From positions 1 to 26,759 of the IMG/VR virus record IMGVR_UViG_3300035698_006451: 26,759 bases of DNA. One strand, written 5' to 3'. Within the stretch, counting starts at the first letter, position 1. Every line of letters begins with the position of its first letter. Positions 1 through 7,163 of this stretch are shown one piece after another. This stretch comes from a virus. The translations under genes were made by a program, and so were the position numbers. The notes beneath the pieces are model-generated. The model did no database searches, had not been told where the DNA came from, and was given only the letters and a program-made list of their open reading frames with translations.

Positions 1-142
1 CATCCACTAGGTCTGTGCGCGTGTAGCTTGTGGCGGCCTCGTGAATTTTTATCGGCCACCAATCACGGAATTCAATCGAGAAACCATTATCTTGATCAAT
101 CGTTGTTTTGCAGGCGTGTATCACCCTCGGTCTATCACTCAT
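1..142 (-). CDS. Hypothetical protein, N-terminal part only (runs off left edge)
   Basis: The reading frame starts at ATG 142-140 and stays open to the window edge, giving about 47 residues beginning MSDRPRVIHA. The start is supported by the phage's recurrent ribosome-binding motif AACCGGAG, which overlaps the stop codon of the lipoprotein gene just upstream on the same strand, so translation is probably coupled. No domain is recognisable in the visible part. It continues the leftward operon that begins with the primase gene. Confidence 0.6.
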   Translation of the reverse strand, partial: MSDRPRVIHACKTTIDQDNGFSIEFRDWWPIKIHEAATSYTRTDLVD

Positions 143-155
143 ATCTCTTCTCCGG

Positions 156-497
156 TTAACAATCTCTTAGAACGTCATAATTGTTTATGACCACAGCTCC
201 TTTCGTAGCAAGTGTGAATCCTTGGAACCATTTAAAGAATGGCGCCTCTCTGTGGTTGTCAGCGATCCATTGGTAAGCAAAGGACGTGGCAAGAAAGAAT
301 GCGATGGTTGGTACTGGGTCTGGTTTCTCACCCAGTACATCACGGAGCAATACTTCTGAGCAACCGTGATCAGGGTCCCCGAACTCAATGGTTTGATAAG
401 TGTCCAGGGCGTTCATTGTATGGTATGCAACATCCGAGGGTGTCATGTTCTGACACCCACTGATGAGGACTACCGATAGCAGTATAAGGGAACGCAT
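156..497 (-). CDS. Small predicted lipoprotein
   Basis: The product is 113 residues. It begins with a short basic start, a hydrophobic stretch (residues 4-12) and a lipobox LISG-C, so Cys15 would be lipidated and the protein anchored to a host membrane. The mature part carries a DTYQT segment and two weakly hydrophobic helices (around residues 55-70 and 85-100). I chose the ATG at 497 because it follows the upstream stop (499-501) by one base and puts the signal peptide at the N-terminus; a longer frame exists but lies inside the upstream gene. DxxQT-type small membrane proteins occur in other phages, but I cannot name the family. Superinfection exclusion or an envelope role is only a guess. 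Confidence 0.65.
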   Translation of the reverse strand: MRSLILLSVVLISGCQNMTPSDVAYHTMNALDTYQTIEFGDPDHGCSEVLLRDVLGEKPDPVPTIAFFLATSFAYQWIADNHREAPFFKWFQGFTLATKGAVVINNYDVLRDC

Positions 498-498
498 C

Positions 499-933
499 TT
501 AATGTTTCTGGTCTTTGTCAGATGGGATCTTAGACAGCTCTTTGACCTTGTCTTTATTGGGAGCGGGGACTTGACCCTTGACAATGGTTTCCTTCAGGAC
601 TTGGTTCTCCGCCATTAGGCGTTTAACCAAATCCGACTCGTTCAGTAGGGCTTGGGCTTGGCGATCTATTATATCAATGAATGCCGTTGCGGGTAACTTG
701 ACACCATTGCGGCCCATCCACTCACAGAAAGCCCAGTAGACCCCTTGAGTATCAGGAACAGGTTCCCCACCTTTAAGCACCATTCCATTCATGGCATCAA
801 GCACCAAGAACTCTGAACCGTCAGGTCCGTAAAATATGGTCTGGAAGCTCATTGGGCTGAAGGACATAAACTTCTTGTCCTCTGGATCCCCTTCTGTTGG
901 CACTGGTGCCACGTCTTTTACTTTGTCGTTCAT
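499..933 (-). CDS. Hypothetical protein with C-terminal coiled-coil-like segment
   Basis: The product is 144 residues with a good Shine-Dalgarno (GGAGGAAAG) before ATG 933. Residues 1-22 are charged and probably disordered. The middle contains YGPDGSEFLVLDAMNG and aromatic-rich segments. Residues about 90-120 look like an amphipathic helix or coiled coil, followed by a Lys/Asp-rich tail. No known domain is recognised. It lies one base upstream of the lipoprotein gene, in the leftward operon. Confidence 0.7.
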   Translation of the reverse strand: MNDKVKDVAPVPTEGDPEDKKFMSFSPMSFQTIFYGPDGSEFLVLDAMNGMVLKGGEPVPDTQGVYWAFCEWMGRNGVKLPATAFIDIIDRQAQALLNESDLVKRLMAENQVLKETIVKGQVPAPNKDKVKELSKIPSDKDQKH

Positions 934-997
934 GGTCTTTCCTCCGTATGGCGCTCTAGAGAATCCGGGGCGCCGTTTAATGATGGTACTACTTAGC

Positions 998-1156
998 TCA
1001 GGGTCTGTCCACCGCTGACCATACGTCGCCCGCTGTTGCGTAGCGTTGTCCTTTGAATAGGTACTTCACTTTCCTATCTCCCAGTATTAGGTTCACGGCA
1101 AAGGACCCATCGGGCCCCTGTCGAACTACACTGCCCCAATTTACAAAGCGGACCAA
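998..1156 (-). CDS. Possible small protein overlapping the end of the upstream gene
   Basis: A frame of 52 codons runs from TTG 1156 (or 32 codons from GTG 1096) to a TGA at 998-1000. It is in the -1 frame relative to the end of the 1141-1590 gene and overlaps its last 16 bases. The sequence, including VVRQGPDGSFAVNLILG and VKYLFKGQRYATAGDVW, looks like a real globular protein rather than a shadow. No convincing ribosome-binding site precedes either start. It could instead be a frameshifted C-terminal extension of the upstream protein or a decayed gene remnant. The rest of the 934-1140 gap holds only an imperfect GGCGC/GCGCC inverted repeat near 950-975. Confidence 0.35.
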   Translation of the reverse strand: MVRFVNWGSVVRQGPDGSFAVNLILGDRKVKYLFKGQRYATAGDVWSAVDRP

Positions 1157-1590
1157 GCTTTTAGGATACTTTTAACTTCCTTCAGTGGGTTGTTGGCTGA
1201 CCGCTGAGCTAGGATTTCAGCGCGTTCTGATGCGCGTTTCTCTTCGCTCCATCCTTCCACTTCAGAAATCTTTGCTTCGGTCTTTGCAATGTCATCCCTG
1301 AGCATCTGTTCTGTGACCCGATACTTCATGCGGGAGACTCTTACCGCCATTGCGATCTTCGCCATTTGTTTGTAAGTGTAGTCGTTGAACGAACCTCTTG
1401 AGTAGTGCCACCCAATGCGGATGACACCTGCATCAACTTGAGCTGCGACGCGGTCATCCATTGCGCGTTTGGCAGCACAAAGACCATTGGCATTGAAGTA
1501 GTGAAATTTCGCTCGAGCTTCAAGGTTAGTGATCTGCTCAATTGAATCAGCTGTCTTTGTGATAAACTCGAATGTCATTTTCTGCTTCAT
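1141..1590 (-). CDS. Hypothetical protein, mostly helical
   Basis: The product is 149 residues, basic and predicted helical, with an aromatic central segment (GWHYSRGSFNDYTYKQM) and a Lys/Glu-rich helical C-terminal half. The ATG at 1590 has AAGGAAG about eight bases upstream, and a sigma70-like promoter lies a short distance before it (1630-1657), so this gene probably has its own transcript within the leftward operon. No known domain is recognised. Confidence 0.7.
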   Translation of the reverse strand: MKQKMTFEFITKTADSIEQITNLEARAKFHYFNANGLCAAKRAMDDRVAAQVDAGVIRIGWHYSRGSFNDYTYKQMAKIAMAVRVSRMKYRVTEQMLRDDIAKTEAKISEVEGWSEEKRASERAEILAQRSANNPLKEVKSILKAWSAL

Positions 1591-1629
1591 TGTCTTTCTT
1601 CCTTTGATTTGTTAGTAGGTATGCACAAC

Positions 1630-1657
1630 ACTATAGAAGAACAAATCATAAACGCAA
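1630..1657 (-). promoter_or_regulatory. Sigma70-like promoter, 16-bp spacer
   Basis: On the minus strand TTGCGT (1657-1652) is separated by 16 bases from TATAGT (1635-1630). It belongs to a family of near-identical promoters in this window and drives the gene starting at 1590. Confidence 0.65.
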
Positions 1658-1670
1658 CACCTTTGTTGAT

Positions 1671-1967
1671 TTATTTATTACGCTTCTTCTGCTCCTCTAT
1701 TTCTACTGCATGATCACCTTCCGCAATTTCAATTGCTCTTTCAATTGAGGACAGAGCTTCCATCAGGTCGGTCTTAGTATTCTTCCCTCCCCGTTGCCCA
1801 GGCATCAATAACTTCTTGATTGCATGTTGGGTGGCTGGGCAGGTTACACCGAACGCCTTCAGCACTGCATACACGTCAACGACGGAGCGAACCATGACGT
1901 CAGTTGGTGTAGTCCCCTCAGACACGGCTTCGCCAAGAATGACTTTGTTGTATTTTCCAATCTTCAT
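1671..1967 (-). CDS. Hypothetical protein
   Basis: The product is 98 residues. It overlaps the dUTPase stop by four bases (ATGA), so it is translationally coupled to it. Residues 1-45 could form a compact alpha/beta fold and the C-terminal half is a charged helix ending in EEQKKRNK. A similar small protein with a GVTCPATQHAIKKLL-like motif next to phage DNA-metabolism genes is plausible, but I cannot assign a family. Confidence 0.7.
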   Translation of the reverse strand: MKIGKYNKVILGEAVSEGTTPTDVMVRSVVDVYAVLKAFGVTCPATQHAIKKLLMPGQRGGKNTKTDLMEALSSIERAIEIAEGDHAVEIEEQKKRNK

Positions 1968-2374
1968 TTCCCAGTGCTCCCGAATCCGCCTTCCCCGCGT
2001 TCCGTGACGCTGCCAACGACACCCTCTGTGAAGCTTCCATGGGCTGTTACTACCAGTTGAGCAACCTTGTCGCCTACGCCTACATGGTAGGGGTACTTAC
2101 TATGGTTAATCAGGATAACCCCAATCTGCCCGCGGTAATCCGAGTCAATGATGCCCGGAGCATTAAGAACGCTCACACCATGTTTCAGCGCCATCCCGCT
2201 CCGAGAACAAACCATACCGAACTGCCCGGATGCAATCTCTACGCGAACCCCTGTGGACACTAGGGCCCGATCACCAGCAGGTATATCCACAGCAATGGTT
2301 GCTCTGAGGTCGTACCCAGCAGACAGCTCTGTGCCCTTGCTTAGCTTACCTTCATAATGGTTCTCACTCATCAT
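1964..2374 (-). CDS. dut: dUTP diphosphatase (trimeric dUTPase)
   Basis: Hydrolyses dUTP to dUMP and pyrophosphate, which keeps uracil out of phage DNA and supplies dUMP for dTTP synthesis. All five trimeric dUTPase motifs are present in 136 residues: AGYDLR (19-24), CSRSGMA (56-62), GIIDSDYRGQIGV (74-86, with catalytic Asp77 and substrate-stacking Tyr80), GDKVAQLVV (101-109) and the P-loop-like RGEGGFGSTG (126-135). The length is typical of the family. The start overlaps the primase stop (ATGA), and GAGGAAG lies inside the primase coding end. The adjacent primase makes a DNA-replication role clear. Confidence 0.97.
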   Translation of the reverse strand: MMSENHYEGKLSKGTELSAGYDLRATIAVDIPAGDRALVSTGVRVEIASGQFGMVCSRSGMALKHGVSVLNAPGIIDSDYRGQIGVILINHSKYPYHVGVGDKVAQLVVTAHGSFTEGVVGSVTERGEGGFGSTGK

Positions 2375-4539
2375 ATCTTCCTCATATAGATTTGTTTGAT
2401 TTTAATGTTGTGTTGCTTTTTCTGGTTTGGCGACATCTGAACTATCTCCTCGTTCGCCTCGAGGTTGTAAAGGGTTTCTTTGAAGGACCTGTCAAACCCG
2501 CGTTGGTCTCCAGTGAAGCAAGCCATGTTCTTGGCCCTAGCGTTTAGGTATCGTCTTGGAACATACAATGGAAAGTCCCCAGCCTTTGCGGCATAACTGG
2601 TTCTCTTACGAGGTGACAGGTTGTACCAGTCCGCAAAGAGCTCTAGGAGGTTCTGCTCCCTCTGGAGCGCAGTGTTCCCTCCCAGTGCACCGACTCTATA
2701 CTTGCTAATCAGGTTGTTCAGACTATAGGTGACATAGGAGTGAGCCCATTCAAGTAATGGCATGGTGATGACTGGTTTCTTTGGGTTCTCACAAGCTGCC
2801 AAGACGCTTGCAATACGACAGATGTTTAAGTGAACTCGGTTGTACAATCCCTGCTCAACCAGTGTGGAAGCATTGTCCTGAAGCACCACGATGTCATTCC
2901 GGAACGTCTTAGCAGCTAACTCAACCTCCTCGTCAGCGAAGGGAACCTCAATGACTGTCGTCTGTGTTGCGCTTTCAATCAGCTTCCGTAGACCGTCTAT
3001 TATCTTTGGGTGAGGGGGTGAGAACTCATCGTCGTTGTATGCTGGTGTTTTTCCTTTGTGCTCAAGAACAATGAAGCGAGGTATTAATCCGCGCTTGATT
3101 GCATGGTCCCCAATGGACTCAAAGAAGTCTGGTGTACCACTGCCCATCAGGGTGACAGCAGGCCGCTCAACTGCCTGTACATTGTTCTTGGAATCACGAT
3201 GCACCTTACCACCGAAATCCACCTCGTCGTACAGGCGAAGGTAAGCATTGCACATGACGCGAGCGTTGTCACTTGCTTTGATGTCACTAATCATTAACAG
3301 GTCGTCCGCGAACTCCCCAGTGTAAACACTATAGCAAGGCTGTTCCGCCAAGCTTGCAAACAATGCCTGCCCGCTTGCTGCTTCAGGTCCTAGGAACTGC
3401 CCAAACAATAACCCCTTCTCGTCAAGCACCTTCTTAAGCTGGAACAGTGGTTTCCGGCTGGCGTCCTTACCGCTACCAGTGCGCCCAATGATAAGGGTGA
3501 AGGTGTTAATAGTGGATCCTCGGAACGCATATCGTCTGCCGACTATGCCTGCGAGTGTGGTCATTACATTAGCAATCGCAAAGCTCTTGATGGGCTGGAC
3601 GCTGTTGATGTAAAAGTATTCTGACATCAGTCCAGCCAGACCGGGCGGGAACTCCAATGTCTCGTCGGGAAGACCGGAAGCGATTGCGTCTGGGTTCTGC
3701 TTCTTGAGGAACTCGCTGAGTTGCGTAAGATCAACCGCATCGTCTGGTTCTTGGTTGACCGCTCTAGAATGCTGAAGGCTCCGGTCAATATACTCGTTCC
3801 CCCTTGCTGCAACCTTTGCCCGCTTTGCTCTTCTGCTTTCTTTGAATAGCCTACGGACTTGTTCATTAGACTCGCTGTAGAAGCAGAGTCTTTCAATAAG
3901 CGATTGATCCAGGATGCTATCGTCACCCTCCACCTCCTCGTCATACAGTTTTGAATTCTCGTCCCCGTTATAAGCTTGCCTGAAGCGGTCCATGACCTCT
4001 TGGTCTGTCTGTGTCTCAGGTTGCTCAACGAGCTCTATTCTTTTGACATCGTCATCTGGGAACTCCTTCAAGTAGAGCTCGTCAAACAATTTCTCACTGT
4101 CCACAGTCACTTCTTTTCCGTTACTGTTTTGAGTAATAATGATGTAGCGGCCCCAACTATAGTACTCAGTGTTCGCGCTCCGCCTACTGGTGAGCTGAGT
4201 GCCTTCGTATATAATATGGTATCCGTTTCCGCTGAAGCTCACTTCACAATAGTGCCCGTGTTCATTGGACCGCGAAACCATAAGGTCGTTCCGCGTTTGC
4301 ACTTCGGGGTCTAGTTTTTTGTTGTCAAGGTCAAAGACACAGAATGGGTCTGTGGTGGTAAAGACAAATCCAATGTGAGTACCGATACCACTTTCAACAG
4401 CGGCGGTTGCTTGCTTAAAGGTAGCCCAATGGGAAGCGTCAGTAACGCTTGCCCTACTACCATTGATCCGAAGCGGTTCCTTGTTCACGCTTGGGTTACT
4501 GATAACCCATTGCTTGAACTTCTTCATTCTTCCTAGCAT
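2371..4539 (-). CDS. Primase-ATPase: AEP-like primase domain plus DUF3987-like ATPase/helicase
   Basis: This 722-residue protein probably primes and helps open the replication fork. The N-terminal region resembles archaeo-eukaryotic primase (NrS-1/RepB-type) folds: VFDLDN with Asp70 and Asp72 as the metal-binding DxD, then SGNGYHI with His108, then GRYIIITQ near 130. After an acidic linker (about 160-290) comes an ATPase region with the P-loop GRTGSGKD (352-359), typical of phage DUF3987/VirE-like proteins. The C-terminal 80 residues are basic. The ATG at 4539 follows TAACCGGAGAATTA. It is the first leftward gene from the divergent control region. Assignment of the fold is by motif only. Whether it is a primase-polymerase or a primase-helicase is inference. 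Confidence 0.85.
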   Translation of the reverse strand: MLGRMKKFKQWVISNPSVNKEPLRINGSRASVTDASHWATFKQATAAVESGIGTHIGFVFTTTDPFCVFDLDNKKLDPEVQTRNDLMVSRSNEHGHYCEVSFSGNGYHIIYEGTQLTSRRSANTEYYSWGRYIIITQNSNGKEVTVDSEKLFDELYLKEFPDDDVKRIELVEQPETQTDQEVMDRFRQAYNGDENSKLYDEEVEGDDSILDQSLIERLCFYSESNEQVRRLFKESRRAKRAKVAARGNEYIDRSLQHSRAVNQEPDDAVDLTQLSEFLKKQNPDAIASGLPDETLEFPPGLAGLMSEYFYINSVQPIKSFAIANVMTTLAGIVGRRYAFRGSTINTFTLIIGRTGSGKDASRKPLFQLKKVLDEKGLLFGQFLGPEAASGQALFASLAEQPCYSVYTGEFADDLLMISDIKASDNARVMCNAYLRLYDEVDFGGKVHRDSKNNVQAVERPAVTLMGSGTPDFFESIGDHAIKRGLIPRFIVLEHKGKTPAYNDDEFSPPHPKIIDGLRKLIESATQTTVIEVPFADEEVELAAKTFRNDIVVLQDNASTLVEQGLYNRVHLNICRIASVLAACENPKKPVITMPLLEWAHSYVTYSLNNLISKYRVGALGGNTALQREQNLLELFADWYNLSPRKRTSYAAKAGDFPLYVPRRYLNARAKNMACFTGDQRGFDRSFKETLYNLEANEEIVQMSPNQKKQHNIKIKQIYMRKI

Positions 4540-4610
4540 ATTGTAATTCTCCGGTTACAAAGCCCGCTTCACGAGTGGGGCTGTTACTTTACAGGAGGGG
4601 CTCGGGACTG

Positions 4611-4637
4611 TCTATAGTGTTGGGGGACCAGTGTGAA
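4611..4637 (-). promoter_or_regulatory. Probable leftward promoter of the primase operon
   Basis: On the minus strand TTCACA (4637-4632) is followed after 15 bases by TATAGA (4616-4611). The -10 is good and the -35 is weak. It is placed correctly for the leftward operon starting at 4539. Confidence 0.45.
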
Positions 4638-4654
4638 CCACTACATATAGGGGC

Positions 4655-4683
4655 TTGCTATTGGGAGCCCCGTTGTCTATATT
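4655..4683 (+). promoter_or_regulatory. Probable rightward early promoter
   Basis: TTGCTA (4655-4660) and TATATT (4678-4683) are separated by 17 bases, a good sigma70 match 34 bp before the first rightward gene. It is overlapped by the AGCCCC inverted repeat. Confidence 0.55.
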
Positions 4684-4716
4684 TAGCCCCTCACTCGTGT
4701 AACCGGAGAATTACTT

Positions 4717-5097
4717 ATGTCAGACCTCATCTTTGAATGGGAGCAAGCGGATCGCGCTCTCAGGAAAGCCAAGAAGCTTGAAAGCGATCTGCGAAAGGCG
4801 CTTGTCGCACACCACCATCCCGTCACCCTGCCAGAAGGTACTACTACCATTGAAGATCTCTTCAGCGGTAACGAACATGACGTTGTCCTGAAGATCACTC
4901 AGCCCTTTAGTTACAAACTAGACGCTTCCTTCCCTCAGGAGTGGTCCAACAGTGTTGTCGTTCGCACCAAGTATGAGCTCGTCAAAGCTGAATATAATAA
5001 GCTCAGTGACGTGCAAAAGAAGGAGCTTCAGCGTTGGCTAACAATCTCGCCAGGGTCCCCAAGCGTCAAAGTAATCCACACCGAAGCGGACGCATAA
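4717..5097 (+). CDS. Hypothetical protein, first gene of rightward operon
   Basis: The product is 126 residues. The N-terminal 35 residues form a charged helix (FEWEQADRALRKAKKLES) and the C-terminal part has a QPFSYKLDASFPQEW segment and a second helical stretch. The start ATG follows GTAACCGGAGAATTAC. Position next to a Sak4-like ATPase gene suggests a recombination or replication accessory role, since small proteins of this size commonly precede such genes in phages. No domain is recognised with confidence. Confidence 0.75.
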   Translation: MSDLIFEWEQADRALRKAKKLESDLRKALVAHHHPVTLPEGTTTIEDLFSGNEHDVVLKITQPFSYKLDASFPQEWSNSVVVRTKYELVKAEYNKLSDVQKKELQRWLTISPGSPSVKVIHTEADA

Positions 5098-5258
5098 TGA
5101 AACTGTTAGTTCAAACACTTTCAAAGTCGTTAGCCCCCGAAAATCGAGATCGAGTTTCATCAACCTACTTATATAGAGGTGAACGATCGGGGTCTGTAGG
5201 GGGCTTAAATTGCCGCACAATGAACAGTCAAACCTTAAACAACCAACCGGAGCAGTAA
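5097..5258 (+). CDS. Possible 53-residue protein lying over the repeated element
   Basis: The ATG at 5097 overlaps the stop of the preceding gene (TAATG), and the frame ends with TAA two bases before the next gene, which is an operon-like fit. The product begins MKLLVQTLSKSLAPENRDR and is polar and basic. The frame covers almost all of the 95-bp element duplicated at 15046-15140. In the second copy the matching frame keeps ENRDR-x-SSTYLYR with mostly synonymous changes and then stops. It may be a small gene, a leader peptide, or an accident of a non-coding element. Confidence 0.35.
   Translation: MKLLVQTLSKSLAPENRDRVSSTYLYRGERSGSVGGLNCRTMNSQTLNNQPEQ
5121..5216 (+). repeat. Duplicated ~95-bp element, copy A (before Sak4 gene)
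   Basis: This stretch is closely similar, nearly ungapped, to 15046-15140. Shared blocks include CCGAAAATCGAGATCGA, TCAACCTACTTATA and GCTTAAATTGCCGC. In copy A the element is flanked by a AGCCCCC/GGGGGCT inverted repeat (5132-5138 and 5199-5206), which is not kept in copy B. Function is unknown. A cis-regulatory or replication site, or an RNA leader, would fit. Confidence 0.75.
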
Positions 5259-5260
5259 TT

Positions 5261-6184
5261 ATGGGCGATGAAGCCAATTTCCAGATAGACAGCGATTTAG
5301 AAAAACACATGAATGGCCCAGGCGATGTGGCCCCCATTTTTCAACAACCCGAGGTGACAGTAACTGAGCCGGAACCTATAGTAGTAGCACCAGCTCAGCC
5401 GCTTAGTCTACTCAGCACCATCACGCGGACGAAGCATAAAACACCACCTCGGATCGTTCTTCATGGTCCCGAGAAGGTTGGTAAGTCCACGTTCTTTTCT
5501 AAAGCACCTAACCCAATTTATATCCAGACTGAAGACGGTCTGACGGGTATTGAAGCTGAGGGGTTCCCCCTTTGCGAAACCTTCCAGCAGGTCCTGGATC
5601 AGATTGGGGTTCTCTGCACAGAAGAACACGATTACCGAAGCGTCATTATGGACAGCGCAGATTGGACGGAACGATTAATCCATGCCCATGTTTGCAGCAT
5701 TGAGGGAGTCAGTAACATTGACAAAGCTCAAGGGGGTTATGGTAAGGGGTATCTTGAGGCCCTGAACCTTTGGAGAAGCGTCCTCCGCGGATTTGACTTC
5801 CTTAATAAACAGCGTGGAATGATTGTGGGCATTATCTGTCACAGCCGCATCGTTAGCATTAACGATCCAATGAACGATGTCTATGACAGCTACCAGATGA
5901 AGCTACATGATCCCAAGTCTGGTAACGGTAGCTCAGCTCTCTTGCGTGAATGGGCAGACATATTGCTATTCGCCAACACTCAAATCTTTACCCGTAAAAT
6001 CATCAGGGATGGGGGTAACGAAAAGAACTCAGCTGATAAACTGGGACGCGCCACTGGTACTAATAAAAGAATCCTGTACACTAACCCTTCCCCCGCTTAT
6101 GCAGCAGGCAACAGATACAATCTGCCAGCAGAGCTGGACCTAGAATGGGACGCGCTTCAAAACGCGCTTTCCGCAAACCCGTAA
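5261..6184 (+). CDS. RecA-family ATPase, Sak4-like (AAA_24) single-strand annealing/recombination protein
   Basis: The 307-residue protein carries a Walker A P-loop GPEKVGKS (69-76) and a Walker B-like SVIMDSADW with Asp131, as in the AAA_24/Sak4 group of phage RecA-like ATPases. These proteins promote single-strand annealing and homologous recombination with a partner single-strand-binding protein. The first 50 residues are acidic and Pro-rich. I chose ATG 5261 because AACCGGAG lies ten bases upstream; a longer TTG frame beginning near 5210 would run through the repeated element. It is followed 14 bases later by the DUF669 gene, the usual partner arrangement. Confidence 0.88.
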   Translation: MGDEANFQIDSDLEKHMNGPGDVAPIFQQPEVTVTEPEPIVVAPAQPLSLLSTITRTKHKTPPRIVLHGPEKVGKSTFFSKAPNPIYIQTEDGLTGIEAEGFPLCETFQQVLDQIGVLCTEEHDYRSVIMDSADWTERLIHAHVCSIEGVSNIDKAQGGYGKGYLEALNLWRSVLRGFDFLNKQRGMIVGIICHSRIVSINDPMNDVYDSYQMKLHDPKSGNGSSALLREWADILLFANTQIFTRKIIRDGGNEKNSADKLGRATGTNKRILYTNPSPAYAAGNRYNLPAELDLEWDALQNALSANP

Positions 6185-6198
6185 CCGGAGAATTACTC

Positions 6199-6762
6199 AT
6201 GGTACAATTAGCTCAACCTTTTAACCCAGCAGACATTCCACCTCAAGACAACAACTTTGAACCGTTGCCCACAGGTTGGTATCCCGCAATGATTGATGAA
6301 ACCACTCAGAAGGCCACCAAGGCTGCTCAGCGTGGAGAGAACAATGATTGGTATCTAAATGTCCGCTATACCATCCTCGGAGAGAAGTTTGCCAACCGCA
6401 AAATCTTTGACATGCTTAATCTCCAGAACAGCGGACCCAATGGGCAGCAGACAATGGAAATTGCCTACCGTCAAATGTCTTCAATCTGTCATGCTATTGG
6501 TTCTGGTCCCATCCAGGACACGGACCAGTTGAAGGACATCCCAATGAGCATCCACCTCAAGATGATCCCAGCGAAAGATGATTACCCAGCGAAGAACGAA
6601 GTCAACGGGTGGCAGGCATTGGACGCTCAACCTCAGGCGCCAGGAACACCAATGCCTGCGGCAGTAACAACAGCAGCGGCGACACCTGCCACAGTAACCG
6701 ACCCAACAGCAGCGCCGGCAGTAACTACCTCGGCACCAGCCAAACCGCCTTGGGAAAAGTAA
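6199..6762 (+). CDS. DUF669 family protein, probable ssDNA-binding partner
   Basis: The 187-residue protein has a folded N-terminal part (1-125; FEPLPTGWYPAMIDET, NDWYLNVRYTILGEKFANRKIFD) characteristic of phage DUF669 proteins, which are found next to Sak4-type ATPases. An Ala/Pro/Thr-rich disordered linker (about 140-182) follows, and the tail ends in KPPWEK. That architecture of OB-like core, linker and short conserved tip resembles single-strand-binding proteins. The stop codon of the upstream gene is part of the ribosome-binding motif TAACCGGAGAATTA. The ssDNA-binding function is inferred from family and context. Confidence 0.82.
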   Translation: MVQLAQPFNPADIPPQDNNFEPLPTGWYPAMIDETTQKATKAAQRGENNDWYLNVRYTILGEKFANRKIFDMLNLQNSGPNGQQTMEIAYRQMSSICHAIGSGPIQDTDQLKDIPMSIHLKMIPAKDDYPAKNEVNGWQALDAQPQAPGTPMPAAVTTAAATPATVTDPTAAPAVTTSAPAKPPWEK

Positions 6763-6772
6763 GTAGCAGCCC

Positions 6773-6794
6773 GGGCCGGAGGTAACTCTGGCCC
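6773..6794 (+). other. Stable hairpin with GUAA tetraloop
   Basis: GGGCCGGAG-GTAA-CTCTGGCCC forms a nine-base-pair stem (one G-U pair) capped by a GNRA-type loop. It lies ten bases after the DUF669 stop and just upstream of a terminator hairpin, so it may stabilise the 3' end of the message. Confidence 0.6.
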
Positions 6795-6800
6795 ATTAGT

Positions 6801-6826
6801 GCGGGGAGAAATCCCCGCATATTTTT
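6801..6826 (+). terminator. Rho-independent terminator
   Basis: GCGGGGA-GAAA-TCCCCGC is a perfect seven-base-pair GC-rich stem with a four-base loop, followed by ATATTTTT. It ends the transcript carrying the 4717 gene, the Sak4 gene and the DUF669 gene, or attenuates expression into the genes downstream. Confidence 0.85.
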
Positions 6827-6842
6827 AACCGGAGAAACAGAT

Positions 6843-7163
6843 ATGAAGAAGCAAATCATCCCCCCTGCAAAATTACTCCACAACTATGACGCATTAAACA
6901 ACCCAGCTCAATATATGGGCCTCCCAATATTCCAGTCCTCAATGATTGGAAAGATGGTTACTGTTAAGGAGGTTGTACCGTTCAAGGAACGATGGTGGAA
7001 ACCTTGGGAGCGAACCCGTCACCGATCCTATTTCCAGCCAGGAGCAACCGTATTCAATACTCCGGGCTTCGGAAAGAGAATTCTCGTTCACCCTGCTCTA
7101 TACCAGCAACTGATTGACGGACTACTAGACCCAACCGGAGCCTCAATAGATGGCTTATTCTAA
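6843..7163 (+). CDS. Hypothetical protein
   Basis: The product is 106 residues, starting at ATG 6843 after TAACCGGAGAAACAGAT. It is rich in aromatic and basic residues (WWKPWERTRHRSYF in the middle) and contains HPALYQQLIDGLL near the C-terminus. No domain is recognised. It overlaps the following gene by 14 bases. Confidence 0.7.
   Translation: MKKQIIPPAKLLHNYDALNNPAQYMGLPIFQSSMIGKMVTVKEVVPFKERWWKPWERTRHRSYFQPGATVFNTPGFGKRILVHPALYQQLIDGLLDPTGASIDGLF

Larger units (their letters stand above)
4577..4690. promoter_or_regulatory. Cluster of GGGGCT/AGCCCC boxes in divergent control region
   Basis: The 177-bp gap between the divergent primase and 4717 genes contains five copies of one hexamer: GGGGCT at 4577-4582, 4597-4602 and 4650-4655, and its complement AGCCCC at 4666-4671 and 4685-4690. 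The 4650 and 4666 copies form an inverted repeat over the -35 and spacer of the rightward promoter. The 4597 copy lies just downstream of the leftward -10. This arrangement suggests an operator cluster for a phage regulator. The ends of the gap are also mirror images, since both genes use GTAACCGGAGAATTAC. Confidence 0.5.

Noticed and set aside
5210-5260. TTG start for the Sak4-like gene, 17 residues upstream
   Set aside because: It would begin inside the duplicated element; ATG 5261 has the phage's standard AACCGGAG motif.
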